Source: Syngnathus acus
Lineage: Eukaryota > Chordata > Actinopteri > Syngnathiformes > Syngnathidae
DNA length: 64,000 nucleotides
Direction of reading: 5' to 3'
Assembly (NCBI RefSeq): GCF_901709675.1
Contig: NC_051100.1
Location: forward strand, 13,684,286 to 13,748,285
Shown here: positions 48,701 to 59,900 of the stretch, piece after piece
How positions within the stretch are numbered: position 1 is the stretch's first letter
Layout of the letters: each line of letters starts with the position of its first letter
Notes under the pieces: generated by a model
Database searches by the model: none
What the model saw: the letters and a program-made list of their open reading frames with translations, nothing else
What the model was told of the DNA's origin: nothing
Program-made: the position numbers and the translations under genes

Positions 48701-51546
48701 TATTTTTTTAACAAAAGTGAATTTTTTTAAAAAAGGTTTGAGACAGTAAGGAAAAACTATAGAAAGTGATTGTGATTAAAATCCAAAATAATCAACTTGA
48801 CTTTGTTAGCTGTTTTAGACTAGCTCTATAAGTAATGCGACAATAAGAACAAAGTAACGTTTAAAGACACCGCTGTTCTGGCATGGCAGCTGAGTGGTGA
48901 TCACAGTCAAGGTGTCATGACTTGACTGTGTATTTTATGTTGCTGAAAATGAACAATCCAGGTTCTCTGGTTGAACTACATGCTGGGATTTCCATCAGTA
49001 CACAAACGCACCACGGTCGTCAGAGCGTCACAGTTCTTAAAAGCACACAGCAGCAAACTAAATGTGCGCCGATGCAGAATGGTCAGACCAACACAACATG
49101 AAATCTCAAGATTCTCTGATAAGCCATACATGCGCGATTAGCAAGTGGATGACTGGGCCTTGCGCTAACCGACCAGTGGTTTGGCAATCCTATTTACAAT
49201 GTGCTCCGTAATTAATATTGGACAATTTCCCACGGCACAGCCGAATATCTCTCACGGCACACCAGTGTGCCGCGGCACAGTGGTTGGGAAACACTGCACT
49301 AGAAGATACTCATACAGGATGCTCTTAGCGACCGCTTTGAACTGCAGCCGTCATCATCAATTGGTCAAATCATGAAATTTGAGCAAATGATTAGACGCAG
49401 GTTAAAGAGGACTGACTTGTCGTCATTGGCGAAGCGAATGTCGTTGGCGGTGATGGCATCCAGGAAGAACCAGTCAAAACCAGGCAGGTACCGGTACACC
49501 TGCCAACAGGCTGGACGTCACGCCCGCACCGAACGCGCAGTCACGAGATGGGTGTTACCGTGGCGAAGGGGTGACTCTTGGCCTCCTCGCGGATGTTGGT
49601 GAAAGGACTCTCCAGAATCAAAGCGTCTGGAGGACCTCCTGCAAAGCGCCGCAGCCAAACTTGCATCAAGCAGCTTTGAGCTGGTAAGCTAATTTTCAGT
49701 CTACCATCGGCGGCAGCCGCTTTGCGGCATTACCTCTGTCACACAACTGCCGGACCAGGTTGGTGGCCACGCTGCAACGCAAACGCGAGGACGAGTGAGC
49801 CAGGGCGCGCCTCCGGCTGTGACCAGCCAGAAGAGGCGGGGCTCCTTGCCAGAGCGCTTGGATTTACCCAGTTCCCAGCGAGTGACCCCAGACGTACACT
49901 CCGCCTTGAGCCCGCCTCTCCTTCAGCCACCGATACACGAAGAGCGCATCCGCCGTCATGCCACCCTCCGACGGCGACCCATCAGAGTCGCCCCAGCCTG
50001 CGCAAAGCGGCGTGAGGGCCCAAGCTCAAAGGGAGCGAGCAGCTTTTCTCACCTCGGTAATCGAAGGCGACCACATGGTAGCCCGACGAGCTAAGGACCT
50101 GAAAAGAGATGCGAATGTCGCCTCGTCCGTTACTCCATCGAAAGTTAATGCTGAGTTAAGACTTACCTTGTACAGCTCCACGCGGTGGTCGCCGCCTCTG
50201 CGTATGCACACATAAAGACATGAAGCCTGAGCGCGGCGCCCAAACTGCGTGTGTGAGTGTGAGAAACCTGGTCCCTGTGTTTCCATGGAGATAGAGGATG
50301 GCTGGGTGGGCAGAGCTCAGTGTAGATTCAAACCATTCTTGACTTTTGCCTTGGGCATCTTGCCACATGCCTGCAGGAACCGTGTGCCTGACACGCACAC
50401 ACACATATGTGCGTACATCCACACGCACATGCACAAACAGGATGATGCAGCAAATGCGCAGTTCCAAAGACAAAGGCGATCGACACCCTCAAGCTGGTGC
50501 CCGAGTGATGCATGCGTGCGTGCGTGTGCGCATTCTTACCACACTCCGATGTTGAGAGCTTGTTGTGGCTGCAGGTAGAAATTGAGCGTGTGGTTGAGGC
50601 CCACGTCTGAAGGTCGTTTGAGGTCCAGGAAGAAGGGGATCCTCACTGAGAGGGCCACAGGGCAGGGAGTGACCCAGCGTGACCTTGGCAAGGGCGGCGG
50701 CTGACTTACCAAAGTTGAGGAAGACCAGCTTGGCCTGAATGGATGGACACAGCTTGACCAGCAAAGGCACGCACAGGTAGACCAGCAGCAGCCACAGGCC
50801 CGCGCGCCTCACCTTGGCCACGGCGCTGCCCCTGCCAAGTCACAAGACAAAGCCAAGATCAAAGGACAGTCACAGAAAGGTAAAGAGCAAGCAGGGATTC
50901 AGGAAGCAGCCGCCGGTGAAAACACTTGAGATTTTGCCCAAAAGCGGCCAGGTGCTCCAAAAGTGAATTGTTTGTGAACTTCAACGTTTGATTTTCCCGG
51001 CAAAAATGTGAAATGCCTCGTTTTGATGAACACTACCACATTATTACAACGCTGTTCTGACAATACAGAAGAGAAGGAAAGACTGGACACACACAGACAC
51101 ACACGCATACGCACACACCCACGCACACACACATGGGCGGGCGTGTTGCGTGCTCTGTGCTGGTCCAATCCGCTGAGCCAAAAAGCAAACCAGTCTGACC
51201 AGCTTCAGGCTGGAGCCCATCCAGCCATGCCATCCGCGTGCAAATGAGAACCCGCATGACCACCTTGGCTTCACCTCATTCTTCTTTTTGGTACTTCTTT
51301 TTGTTCTATGGAATGCGTGACCTTTACATAACCACGATCTTGTCGCACAATTTGAAGATGAAATCAGAGCAGGGCCAAACAAAGCAAGCATCCAGAAATT
51401 CAATAAAGCAAAAGGCACCTGCGCGGGCCGGCGAAGATCTTCATGCCGAGCGCCGAATCCGCCGCGGGCCGCGATGTCTCCTCGGGGGCGTTCTCAAGCG
51501 CGTCGTCTCGTTCTTCTTGCTCCCCAGACGTTCTCCGCTTCCGCAT
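45713..51546 (-). CDS. abhd12: Lysophosphatidylserine lipase ABHD12
   Basis: Abhd12 is an integral-membrane alpha/beta-hydrolase of the ER that cleaves lysophosphatidylserine and related lipids. Thirteen exons (5' to 3'): 51419-51546, 50710-50831, 50540-50645, 50268-50387, 50167-50197, 50053-50098, 49868-49997, 49734-49771, 49559-49638, 49417-49499, 47787-47865, 47591-47718, 45713-45749; 1128 nt, 375 aa (human 398). It starts MRKRR, then one membrane helix ([18 protein letters not shown]). The oxyanion region is [16 protein letters not shown]; the nucleophile elbow is WGHSLGTG; the acid is in [13 protein letters not shown]; the histidine is in AYRHKFIY. All three triad residues are present. 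Introns hold hAT elements at 45991-47280, 47931-48471 and 48480-49296. A duplicated copy of the last exon lies at 45769-45820. It is head to head with gins1 and shares an intergenic promoter region with it. Confidence 0.95.
45769..45820 (-). CDS. abhd12: Duplicated alternative last exon of abhd12
   Basis: About 38 bases spanning the acceptor and start of the terminal exon occur twice, 71 bp apart. The upstream copy keeps the ttttgtcttccag acceptor and joins exon 12 in the same phase; it would give a tail starting DFLYTSP and stop at TAA 45769-45771, about 16 residues, instead of [11 protein letters not shown]. Both acceptors look usable. Which is used cannot be told from sequence. Confidence 0.55.
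45991..47280 (+). mobile_element. hAT element with internally deleted transposase (copy B), in abhd12 intron 12
   Basis: Inverted ends CAGGGGTGGGCAAAC, perfect 8-bp duplication GTCTAGAC (45983-45990, 47281-47288). The frame at 46378-46581 starts MSGPKKR like GTF2IRD2-type transposases and then jumps to a C-terminal hAT motif ([19 protein letters not shown]), showing that the core was deleted in frame. Copy A is at 36971-38073. Confidence 0.92.
47931..48471. mobile_element. 541-bp hAT element in abhd12 intron 10
   Basis: Inverted ends CAGTGGTCCCCAAC. Flanks CACTGGAG (47923-47930) and CACTAGAG (48472-48479) match at 7 of 8. Ends resemble those of 16648-19332 and 58736-59627, so it may be a distant relative. 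Directly abuts the next hAT. Confidence 0.85.
48480..49296. mobile_element. 817-bp hAT element in abhd12 intron 10
   Basis: Inverted ends CAGTGTTTCTCCAACC / CAGTGTTTCCCAACCAC. Flanks CACTAGAG (48472-48479) and CACTAGAA (49297-49304) match at 7 of 8. No transposase seen. Confidence 0.85.
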
Positions 51547-52398
51547 GCTGCAAAATGAGCGTCAGACGGGGGAGGGAGGGGGGGGGGGCGTCTGGGCGGA
51601 CGCCGGGCGGCCGGCCGACGGAGCGTCTTGGCCGGGCGGCGGGCGTCAGGCGGTGGAGAGATGGATACCGGGGCGAGTCTCAGCTGAGGAGCAGATGAGC
51701 GACAACCAATCGCGGCGGCCGCGTCGCACCTCGTGACCACGTCACCGCGCCGCATTCACTGTGTCCGGGGAACGTGGGAACAACTCGAGTACTTGCGAGG
51801 CCTTCAGGCCTCCCCGTTCATGTTAGAATCGATCAGCCGAGATTAATGAGGCGATGGCAAATATAGCAAGTCATCATTAGGCTCGTTCGGGTTCTCAACT
51901 TCTCCCCTTCTCCCCTCGCTATTTGGACTTGGAAGTCTTGAAGAGCTCCAATCAATGGGGATGCTCAAGTCGACTTTTTTGACGATTGTTTGAACCACTT
52001 AATCACGTTAATGCAATTAAGCTTCTGGTTGACGTCTTGTTAGCATGACGGCTTATCCTTCAAAGGTAGAAGAAGGCAAATAAATGAAGAAAAACCGGCC
52101 TCGATTTGTGAGCTGTCTTTTGTGTTGCATTCGTCGGACGTGATGCACACGTACAAGTCTTACCTTAGCTAAGAAACCCCGAAGGAGAAGTTGGTCAGCA
52201 TCCTTGATAAATTTTGCGACCGCCGTCCGGATGAAAATGACGAAAATGCCAAGTGTGTCTTTAAGGGGCCACCGTTGCATCATGTGACTACAACCCCGGA
52301 AGCCTCCTGTTTGGCGGCAGTCGCACGTCGGCTTTGACCGTCCGAGTAGTTTTCTTTTCCTCCTGCTCCTTTGAGTGGATTACCTTGTGCTGCTCGGG
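51547..52398. promoter_or_regulatory. Shared intergenic region between abhd12 and gins1
   Basis: The two genes diverge from here, with start codons 852 bp apart. The abhd12 side (51420-51760) is very GC- and CpG-rich, as in an island promoter; the middle is plainer. No TATA box is evident. A bidirectional promoter is inferred from geometry. Confidence 0.55.
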
Positions 52399-52543
52399 AT
52401 GTTTTGCGAGAAAGCCGTCGAGCTCGTACGAGAGCTTCAGCGCAGCAACGACGGACAACTTCCGGCCTTCAACGTGAGAAAACATCACGGCTCCCTTTTC
52501 TTGCCTTTCTTGCTCGTTGACAATGGAAATGGAAATCTTCAAT

Positions 52544-52595
<52 letters not shown>

Positions 52596-55500
52596 TGTGT
52601 GTGTGTGCGTGCGCGCGTACGTGTGCGCGTGTATAAAGTAGCCGGGGTCTGGGGGGGGGGGGCGGCTACTTTTCAGTGTTTTTTCTCATTTGCCATTCTC
52701 ATCCCTGTAGACACGCAATAATATGAAAGTGAAATACAGTTTATTATTTTTGTGTTATCTCAAGCGTACCGCTTTACTGTGTCCGTCGTTTCCATCGATT
52801 GAAGGAACTTAACCCTTAACGAAATGAAATCTTCTCCATACTGACAAAGATACCTGAAACACTCGTCCTTGAACAAGCAGGACTTTGTAGGACGGTGCAA
52901 TGAGTTGTGTGGATTGATGCATCCAACAACGGAACATTTTGATCTCTCCACTTTGGCAGCCTTGAGTTGTTTGGACTACAAAAGTCTCTCAGAGCAATAA
53001 GGATGGCAGGTTTGCCAAACCGTTTGGCCACACACATTACCTTGTTTGGTCGTCCCGCCCCAAAGGATGTGACGTAATAGATAAACATACATAATAGAAA
53101 ACTGAACGAGGAAAAAAATAGCCCCCAAACAGATCATAAAAGTATCTGCATCACCTGGAGGGATAGATTACAATATTTTTCGGACTAAAAGTCGCCCCGG
53201 AATATACGTCGCATTAGCTATAAAATTCACAATAAAGTGAAAAAAAAACATATATAAGTCGCTCCGGAGTATAAGTCGCATTTTGGGGGAACTTTATTCG
53301 ACAAAATCCAACACCAAGAACAGACACGAATGAGCATCAACAGGCTAAACGATAGGTATACTAACGTGACATAAACACAAACGAAGAGCTGAGAACGGGC
53401 CTGACGTAACATTCAGAGTTATTCAAATAACTATTACATAAATAACACGTTTATAAAACCATCTGTGTCACTCCAATTCATTAAGTCCATCGATCGTCCT
53501 TTATGGAAACGATGCCGCGTATATTCCACAGACCCATATAACGATATATAAAGTATATATCAAATAACTATCATATAAACAACAATATTATCAAACCATC
53601 TGTGTCACTCCAAATCATTAAATCCATCGATCAAATTCCTCATCTTTTGTCAACAACCGCTGACGTCAGCCTCGTCGTTATTCCACAGATCTAGTATATA
53701 ACAATATTGTCGCATTAACAAAGTACCAGGAAAGGCGTGGGCTTGGTAAACGGCTCTTCATTTAACAAAACAAGAGTTCAACGAGCCAACAACTACTGAA
53801 CTGTAACGATAAAAACATATACAAGTTGCTACACGAAATAAAATATATCAAATAACTATAACATAAATAGGTCACCGCCACACGGCCCCAAGCACCGGCG
53901 TCGACTTCCAGGCATGTGGCGGCGTGGACTTCCATCCCCGGAGGTGGCACTTCCAGCCACGGAGGTGGAAGAGAGCTCCATAGAATAGGACCGGGCGTGC
54001 GTAAAAGCCATGTCCGAGCCATCCACCGTCCCCGGACAGCCACCAGCCACCGCCGGCCCCCGACTTCCATCCGCGGAGGTGAAAGAGAGCTCCGTAGAGT
54101 AGGACCGGGCATGCGTAAAAGCCATAATAGTTTTTCAAACCTTCTGTGTCACTCCAAATCATTAAATCCTTCAAATTCTTCGTCCTCCGTGTCACTTACA
54201 AACAAAGCCGCTAATGATGCCGGTAGTACGTGGGGCCCTTCGTCATCTTCGTCATCCCGTGATCAAATCCTTTGTCCTTTATATAAACAACCGCTGCGCC
54301 GCTGATGTCACTTGCAGTTCAAACTACCGCTACATCGTGGTTCGTTTATCACGGTTTCACTTTTTTATTTTTTTTCATTTTGAAAATTTGTGAAAAAAAT
54401 CACATAAGTCGCTCCTCGGTATAAGTCGCCCCCTCACCCAAACTATGAAAAAACCCGCAACTTATAGTCCGAAAAACACGGTACACTTTTCTACAATCTT
54501 GGAGATTCCAAATACACAAGACAATGAATATAAAAGCAAAAAAAGTGGATTTTCCATGATACGTCTCCTGACAAACATTCAATACATAGGGAAAAAGGAT
54601 GGGGGGCTGATTTATGATGAGGAAAAAATATTTAATCAAGATAAAAAAAGCAGGGCGTCAGATGCTGTGTAACTTGGATTTGTAACGACTCTGGAGTGAA
54701 CAAGATTGCATTTGCACGATCATGTCTTATTTCCTGGATCCCATCATTGTCATTGATCGGTTTGCAAATTACGCTATAACAGCCGGTCACCGCTTTGCAC
54801 ATAAATGTTGTCTCGTTGAAAGTGTTGGTTTTGACCAACGGGAGACACTTGGTCTGATTTTGCGTTCCTGTGGCAGAAACTAGTAAGACAATAATTATTG
54901 TGTCCATGCATGCAGGAGGACGGCGTGCGGCAGGTGCTGCAAGAGATGGAAGCGCTCTATGAACAAAACCAGGCTGACGTGTGCGTTTGGGTGGCTCTTG
55001 CTCGGCGCAGGCGACTTGAGCCGCTTGTGTGATGGACTAGTCCGCCCTTGCCTTGCAGAAATGAGACCAAGAGCGAGCAGAGAGTCGACTTGCTTCCCTC
55101 CATCCGCTTGCGTCACTGCTGTCTGCTGAGGAACCAACGCTGCGTCAACGCCTACCTGTGAGCGCCGCACACGCTACGCACACCACACTCACACATACAC
55201 CATCTTGCCTGATGATGCAACAGCCTGAATGCTCAAGTATAATTTCAGATTGTTCAATCCTCGGAATTTCAGACGCTTCTCCACTTCCAGCGCACGCTTT
55301 CAATGCTCTCCGAATCATAGTTGATGGCCAGCAGCGCTATACTTTATATGGAGATGTGTGCAATGTGAACCAAAATGTGCAATTTTACACTGTTGAAATA
55401 ATTGAACATAATTGTGTTATAGAAGTAAATTAAACAAAGGATTTCATGCAGGAAGAACATCTAACGGGGAGGATGCACCAAGTGAGCCTTTCCTCTGCCT

Positions 55501-56492
55501 CCCGTCAGGTATGACCGGCTGCTGCGGATCCGAGCCCTACGCTGGGAATATGGCAGCGTTCTTCCCGCCAATGTGCGCTTCCACATGAACGCCGAAGAGG
55601 TGAGCCGGCAAGTTGCTCGATCCCGCCGGGTGATCCTGCCGCTGACTCGCGGCTTTGCCGTGCACAGGTACAGTGGTTTGCGCGCTACAAAAAGTCTCTG
55701 GCGTCCTTCATGCGCTCGCTTGGCCGGGGCAGCGGCGGACTGGACGTCACGCAAGACGTGCAAGCGCCCAAGAGTCTTTACATCCAGGTCAGCTGCCGCA
55801 GCGTGTTACCTGTGAGCTCGGCTTGATGCTTTCCCGGCTCATCAGGTGAGGTGCGTGAAGGACCATGGTGTGCTGGAGATTGACGACGGGACGCCGGTCC
55901 TTCTCAAGAAAAACAGTCAGGTGAGGTCACGATGCCAATTTTCTTTTTTCCCCATGCCAAGCGTGGACACGGATATGACTGGACAGTTAATTGGCCCCGG
56001 GACGGCCATGTTACCTTGCCACCGCTGCTGACATCATTTTGCAGTTATGGTTTTGCTTGCGTCCCCATACGGAGTGGCGAGTGCCTTTCAAAGAACCAAT
56101 CTGAGTGTTTGCATCCACAAATCAGAGTGGATTGGCTCGGCCCGGTGATTTGACATTTTGTGGCAAATTTGTCTTGATGGGCTTTGGCTTCCCTTCATTG
56201 TTGATGCTTCAGACAAGATTTAAGAAGCCCTCAGAGATGGGACTTGAGTGAGAAGACTAAAATTCGCATTTAACCATGCCCTTGTCACAGTTGAGGCGAA
56301 CAACTCCATGTATTTGAGTTTGGCTGGCTTAGTAATTGGCAGCGTAAGATGGCCGGCGCCCCTGTTTGTCCATTCATATCCATGTGGGCAGGGAAGTGCA
56401 AGTCCTGTGCCATGTGTCCACAGCACTTCCTGCCGCGCTGGAAATGCGAGCACCTGATTCGTCAAGGCGTCCTGGAGCATGTCGTCTCCTGA
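52399..56492 (+). CDS. gins1: DNA replication complex GINS protein PSF1
   Basis: Psf1 is one of four GINS subunits of the CMG (CDC45-MCM-GINS) replicative helicase in the nucleus. Seven exons: 52399-52473, 54916-54980, 55059-55157, 55509-55599, 55668-55787, 55846-55920, 56424-56492; 594 nt, 197 aa (human 196). It starts [13 protein letters not shown]; the helical A domain includes [10 protein letters not shown] and [16 protein letters not shown]; the C-terminal B domain has [21 protein letters not shown] and ends [19 protein letters not shown]. Phases agree throughout. Intron 1 (2.4 kb) holds a (GT)n tract and a 1.3-kb transposon. ATTAAA at 56588-56593 is the likely poly(A) signal. It faces ninl tail to tail. 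Confidence 0.97.
52543..52632 (+). repeat. (GT)n-type microsatellite in gins1 intron 1
   Basis: GTGTGT with GTGC interruptions; about 70 bp after the exon 1 donor. Confidence 0.95.
52640..53160 (+). other. gins1: gins1 intron 1, left part
   Basis: No recognised element; the minus-strand frames are chance. Confidence 0.5.
53168..54482. mobile_element. DNA transposon (TTTTTCGGACTA ends) in gins1 intron 1
   Basis: Inverted ends of about 20 bp: ATTTTTCGGACTAAAAGTCGC on the left and TGTTTTTCGGACTATAAGTTG on the opposite strand at the right, with a second AAGTCGC tier inside. Flanks share TAC (53164-53166, 54480-54482), which is too short to decide a superfamily. The interior carries degenerate direct repeats (ATCTGTGTCACTCCAA three times; a GGAGGTGGAAGAGAGCTCC block twice, near 53958 and 54075). 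No transposase recognised. Confidence 0.65.
54483..54915 (+). other. gins1: gins1 intron 1, right part
   Basis: AT-rich intron sequence with no recognised element. Confidence 0.5.
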
Positions 56493-56815
56493 GCAACCAT
56501 GTCGGCGTCTGGACGCGCACACCGCTCAGGTTGCTACCGTTTGCTTGCCGCAAAAAGAATCGCACAGACTTTCTTAGTCTGTCTGCAATTAAAGCATAAG
56601 TTGATCTCAATTTGATGGGAAATTTTCTTCCGCCAGACTGTGTTGCAATATTTCTGCTATGGGTCCAAATGCTAGGCTGCCAATTAGAATGTGTGAATAA
56701 TTGGAATGCAAGCTGGTCATCACAAATCCAAACGGGGATAAAGCCGGAAGAAAGAGCGGATGGAGGGAAGAAGGGCATCCTTGGCCGACACCCGCTGCTG
56801 CCAAAACCACTTTAA

Positions 56816-56821
56816 TTTATT
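56816..56821 (-). terminator. ninl: ninl polyadenylation signal
   Basis: AATAAA on the minus strand, 85 bases past the ninl stop. It lies about 220 bp from the gins1 signal on the other strand. Confidence 0.65.
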
Positions 56822-56905
56822 ATAAGGTGAGAGGGTAAAAAGCGCCTTTTGGACGAGCCTGATGTCCAGAGTGGAGATGAAGCCACGCGCAACAGGACGT
56901 GAGCT

Positions 56906-59900
56906 CTAGGTGAGGAGCGCTGCAGACACCATGTCCCCGAGGAGCCGGTTGAGGGCGCCCACCTTCTCCTCCAGCACCATGTTGTCCTTCTGAGCCTTTT
57001 GATGGCGCCGCTCTGTGAGCTGCAGCGTTGTCATCAGCTGCGAGTTTTCCAAGTAGAGCTCCTTCAACATCTGGCTCGACCTGACGTTCTTGGCCACCTG
57101 TGGGCGAGAGCGCCGCTGAGAGACAAGCTCCTTGGGATCTCGGCCAGGCGTGGGCTTGTCATCAAATGCAGCCAAGCTGTGCTTTCCACAATCTCGACAG
57201 TTGATGCCAATCTGAATGTGAAGGTGTTTGCTCCAATTTGCCCTTTTCTTCGGCCAATTTGACACTCAACGGAACGCGTCCGTCAATCGGGTTTTGTGGA
57301 AGGCCAAACTTACGGCACCCCTAGGGTTTACCCGCGAGGTCCGGCCACCAGCTTTTTTCTCGAGGCTTGTTCTCCTGATGCACATGGGCCGCTTGTGCCG
57401 CTGACCTGCTGTTGGAGTTGCTGGACCTTCTTGTGCAGAATAGCACGAGAAGCCTTCAGCTTGACTTCCAGCTCCCGCGTGCTTTGCTGCGCGGCCGCCA
57501 GCGCCTTCACGTGCTGCTCCTGCATGCAACGCAAGTTCTCGTTAGCGCCAAGTTAACAGTCGGGGCATTTGAGTGAGTGGTCAGCTCACCTCCTTGAGGC
57601 TGACGTGCGCGGCGCTCTGGCAATCACAGAGCTGTAGCTCCTCCTCCAGCCGCCGACTCCGCATCTGCTCCTCCTGCAGCCGAGCCAGCAGCCACGTCAC
57701 CCTCTCCCTGAGCTCCGCCCCTTCCTGCTGCACCATACCGAATGCTGCTTGGGCCTGCGCGAGGAGGAGAAATTACCACAAGATCCGTGAGTGCGACGAT
57801 GACCAACGTTGTCCGACCTCCCCCTCGGCCTGCATCCTGGTCGTGTGCATGTGTGCCACTTGTGTGCTCAGCATCTGCTGTTCCTCCAGCAGCTGCTGCA
57901 CCTGAATACACACACGTGCGCATTCGGCACACATACACACATCCGCATTCGGCACGCATGAGTGCACACTCCAACCTGCTCAAGCAGCTGCCGGTTGTGC
58001 GCGTCTTGCCGCTCGTTGTCCATCAACTTTCTGTTGGACTCCGCCTCCTGCACCTGCCGTCATACCAAACAAAGGTGTTCAGCAGCCAATCACGTGGCGG
58101 CGCAAGTTTCGGCCATCCCCACCATCCTGTGGGAATCGCTCAGGATCCTGTGCAGGTCGGACACTTCTTGGGTGTGGCTGAGCTCCTCTGCGACTCTGCA
58201 ACACTCCGCCTGCAACGTGAAACCGCTCAAGGCTTCATGCGCTTTTCTTACGTGTCACATGAGTTACCTTCTTGTCACCAAGTGCGTCGTCTCTCCGGAG
58301 CTCTGCCTTCATCATTTGCCTATCATCCGCCTCCATCTGAGATGCAGAGAATCATACGAGCGTGGGCCTTCGCATCCCCACCAGAAAATGTTGTATGGTG
58401 CCACAAGCCTCTCCCCTCGACAAGAGACACCATTATCGCACAGTGGTGGCCCGTCTACATTTTTTTTTCCAAATTAAAATAAAAAAAATGTGGGGAGGGG
58501 GACTTTGACTATAAGTAGAATGAAAAGAATTAGACACATTGTGCATTATGATTTTGTGCTGCAATCCAATTTGTGCTGCTTCAGGTGCATCCACCTTGGC
58601 CAACAGCAGTCATGCAGAAGCCGCTGAAGAATCGACTTCTACTCCAAACTCAGTAAGATGCTGTCATACAAGCTAATTTTCATAGATCTTAAAGCATGTA
58701 GGCCCGTGTGTATAATACAAATTAGCTGTCTACATCAGAGGTCCCCAACCACCGGGCCGCGAACCGGTACCGGTCCGTGGGTCACTTGGTACCGGGTCGC
58801 CAAGCCGCACAGGAAAAATAAATGAATGTATCGACGATCAATTAATTCAGGTCAAGACGCTTGTCCCGGTCACGTGATATGTTTCCCCAGTCGAGCCCGC
58901 AAAGCTAAGAATTTCTTTAGAAAAATATAAAAAAATTGGTGATTCTCTCCCAATTACATCCGTCGGTTCAGGTCAAGACGCTAGTCTCAGTCACGTGACA
59001 TGTCACCTCAGTCGAGCCCGCGAAGCAACAAAAATGAGCAAGAAACAGATGTTTGGAAAGCTTCTTCGGAAAGGGGAAAAAAGCCCAATGAGGAGACGGA
59101 AGAAGAGGGTACGACTTCTAAGAAAAGGAAAGCTGCATTTAAAAGAACATTTCTGGAGTCCTACTTAAAATATGGATTATCACCACAGGTGACTCTGACG
59201 CGCTAAGCCCACTCTGCATAATATGTGGCAACAGGCTAGCTAACGAGGCAATGAACCCTTCAAAACTGCTTCGGCACATGGAGACCAAGCATCCTGCATT
59301 AAAAGACAAACCTTAACCACTTTGGGTGTCATTGTGTCCGATTACGCCGAGATGGGACCGGCTCTTTTCTGAGAAACAAGCTCAGTGCTCCCACTAATTC
59401 AACGTAATGGTGAGTTTTATTAATAAAATTTAATAAATAATAAATAAATAAAAATGTCGTTTATACTTGTTTTTATGCCAGTCGTATTTATTTCATCGTA
59501 TTTATATATTCATCATAAATGCATTTATTTATATAAATGTATTAATTATTTATTTATAAAGGCCGGTCCGCGAAAATATTTCTGACACGTAACCGGTCCG
59601 TGGCACAAAAAAGGTTGGGGACCACTGGTCTACATGTGTTGCTCCACTGTTTGTGTTTGCTAACAATGCTAAGCGTTGGCATGTTAATGGCATTGTTCCA
59701 TTATATGTTGCCTTAACATGCTCTTCTGGGAATGGCGACAAGCAGTTTGAAGCTCCTTTTGGAGGTAATGTTGGCAGTCTGCTACTTATTTTTAGGACTA
59801 AGTCAGTTGACTGCCACAATACAGCACTCCTCTCTCGATGTTTGATTTGCAGTACGCGATGCTAGCCCACCCGTAGCGCTATGGCAAATTTGGCTGACCT

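Noticed and set aside
51441-51755. Arg/Pro-rich frames over the abhd12 CpG region
   Set aside because: Typical GC-rich chance frames; the abhd12 first exon on the minus strand explains the coding signal.
59000-59206. Small host gene with KKRK-rich peptide
   Set aside because: Part of a hAT transposase N-terminus shared with 18003-18157; frame differs by an indel between copies.
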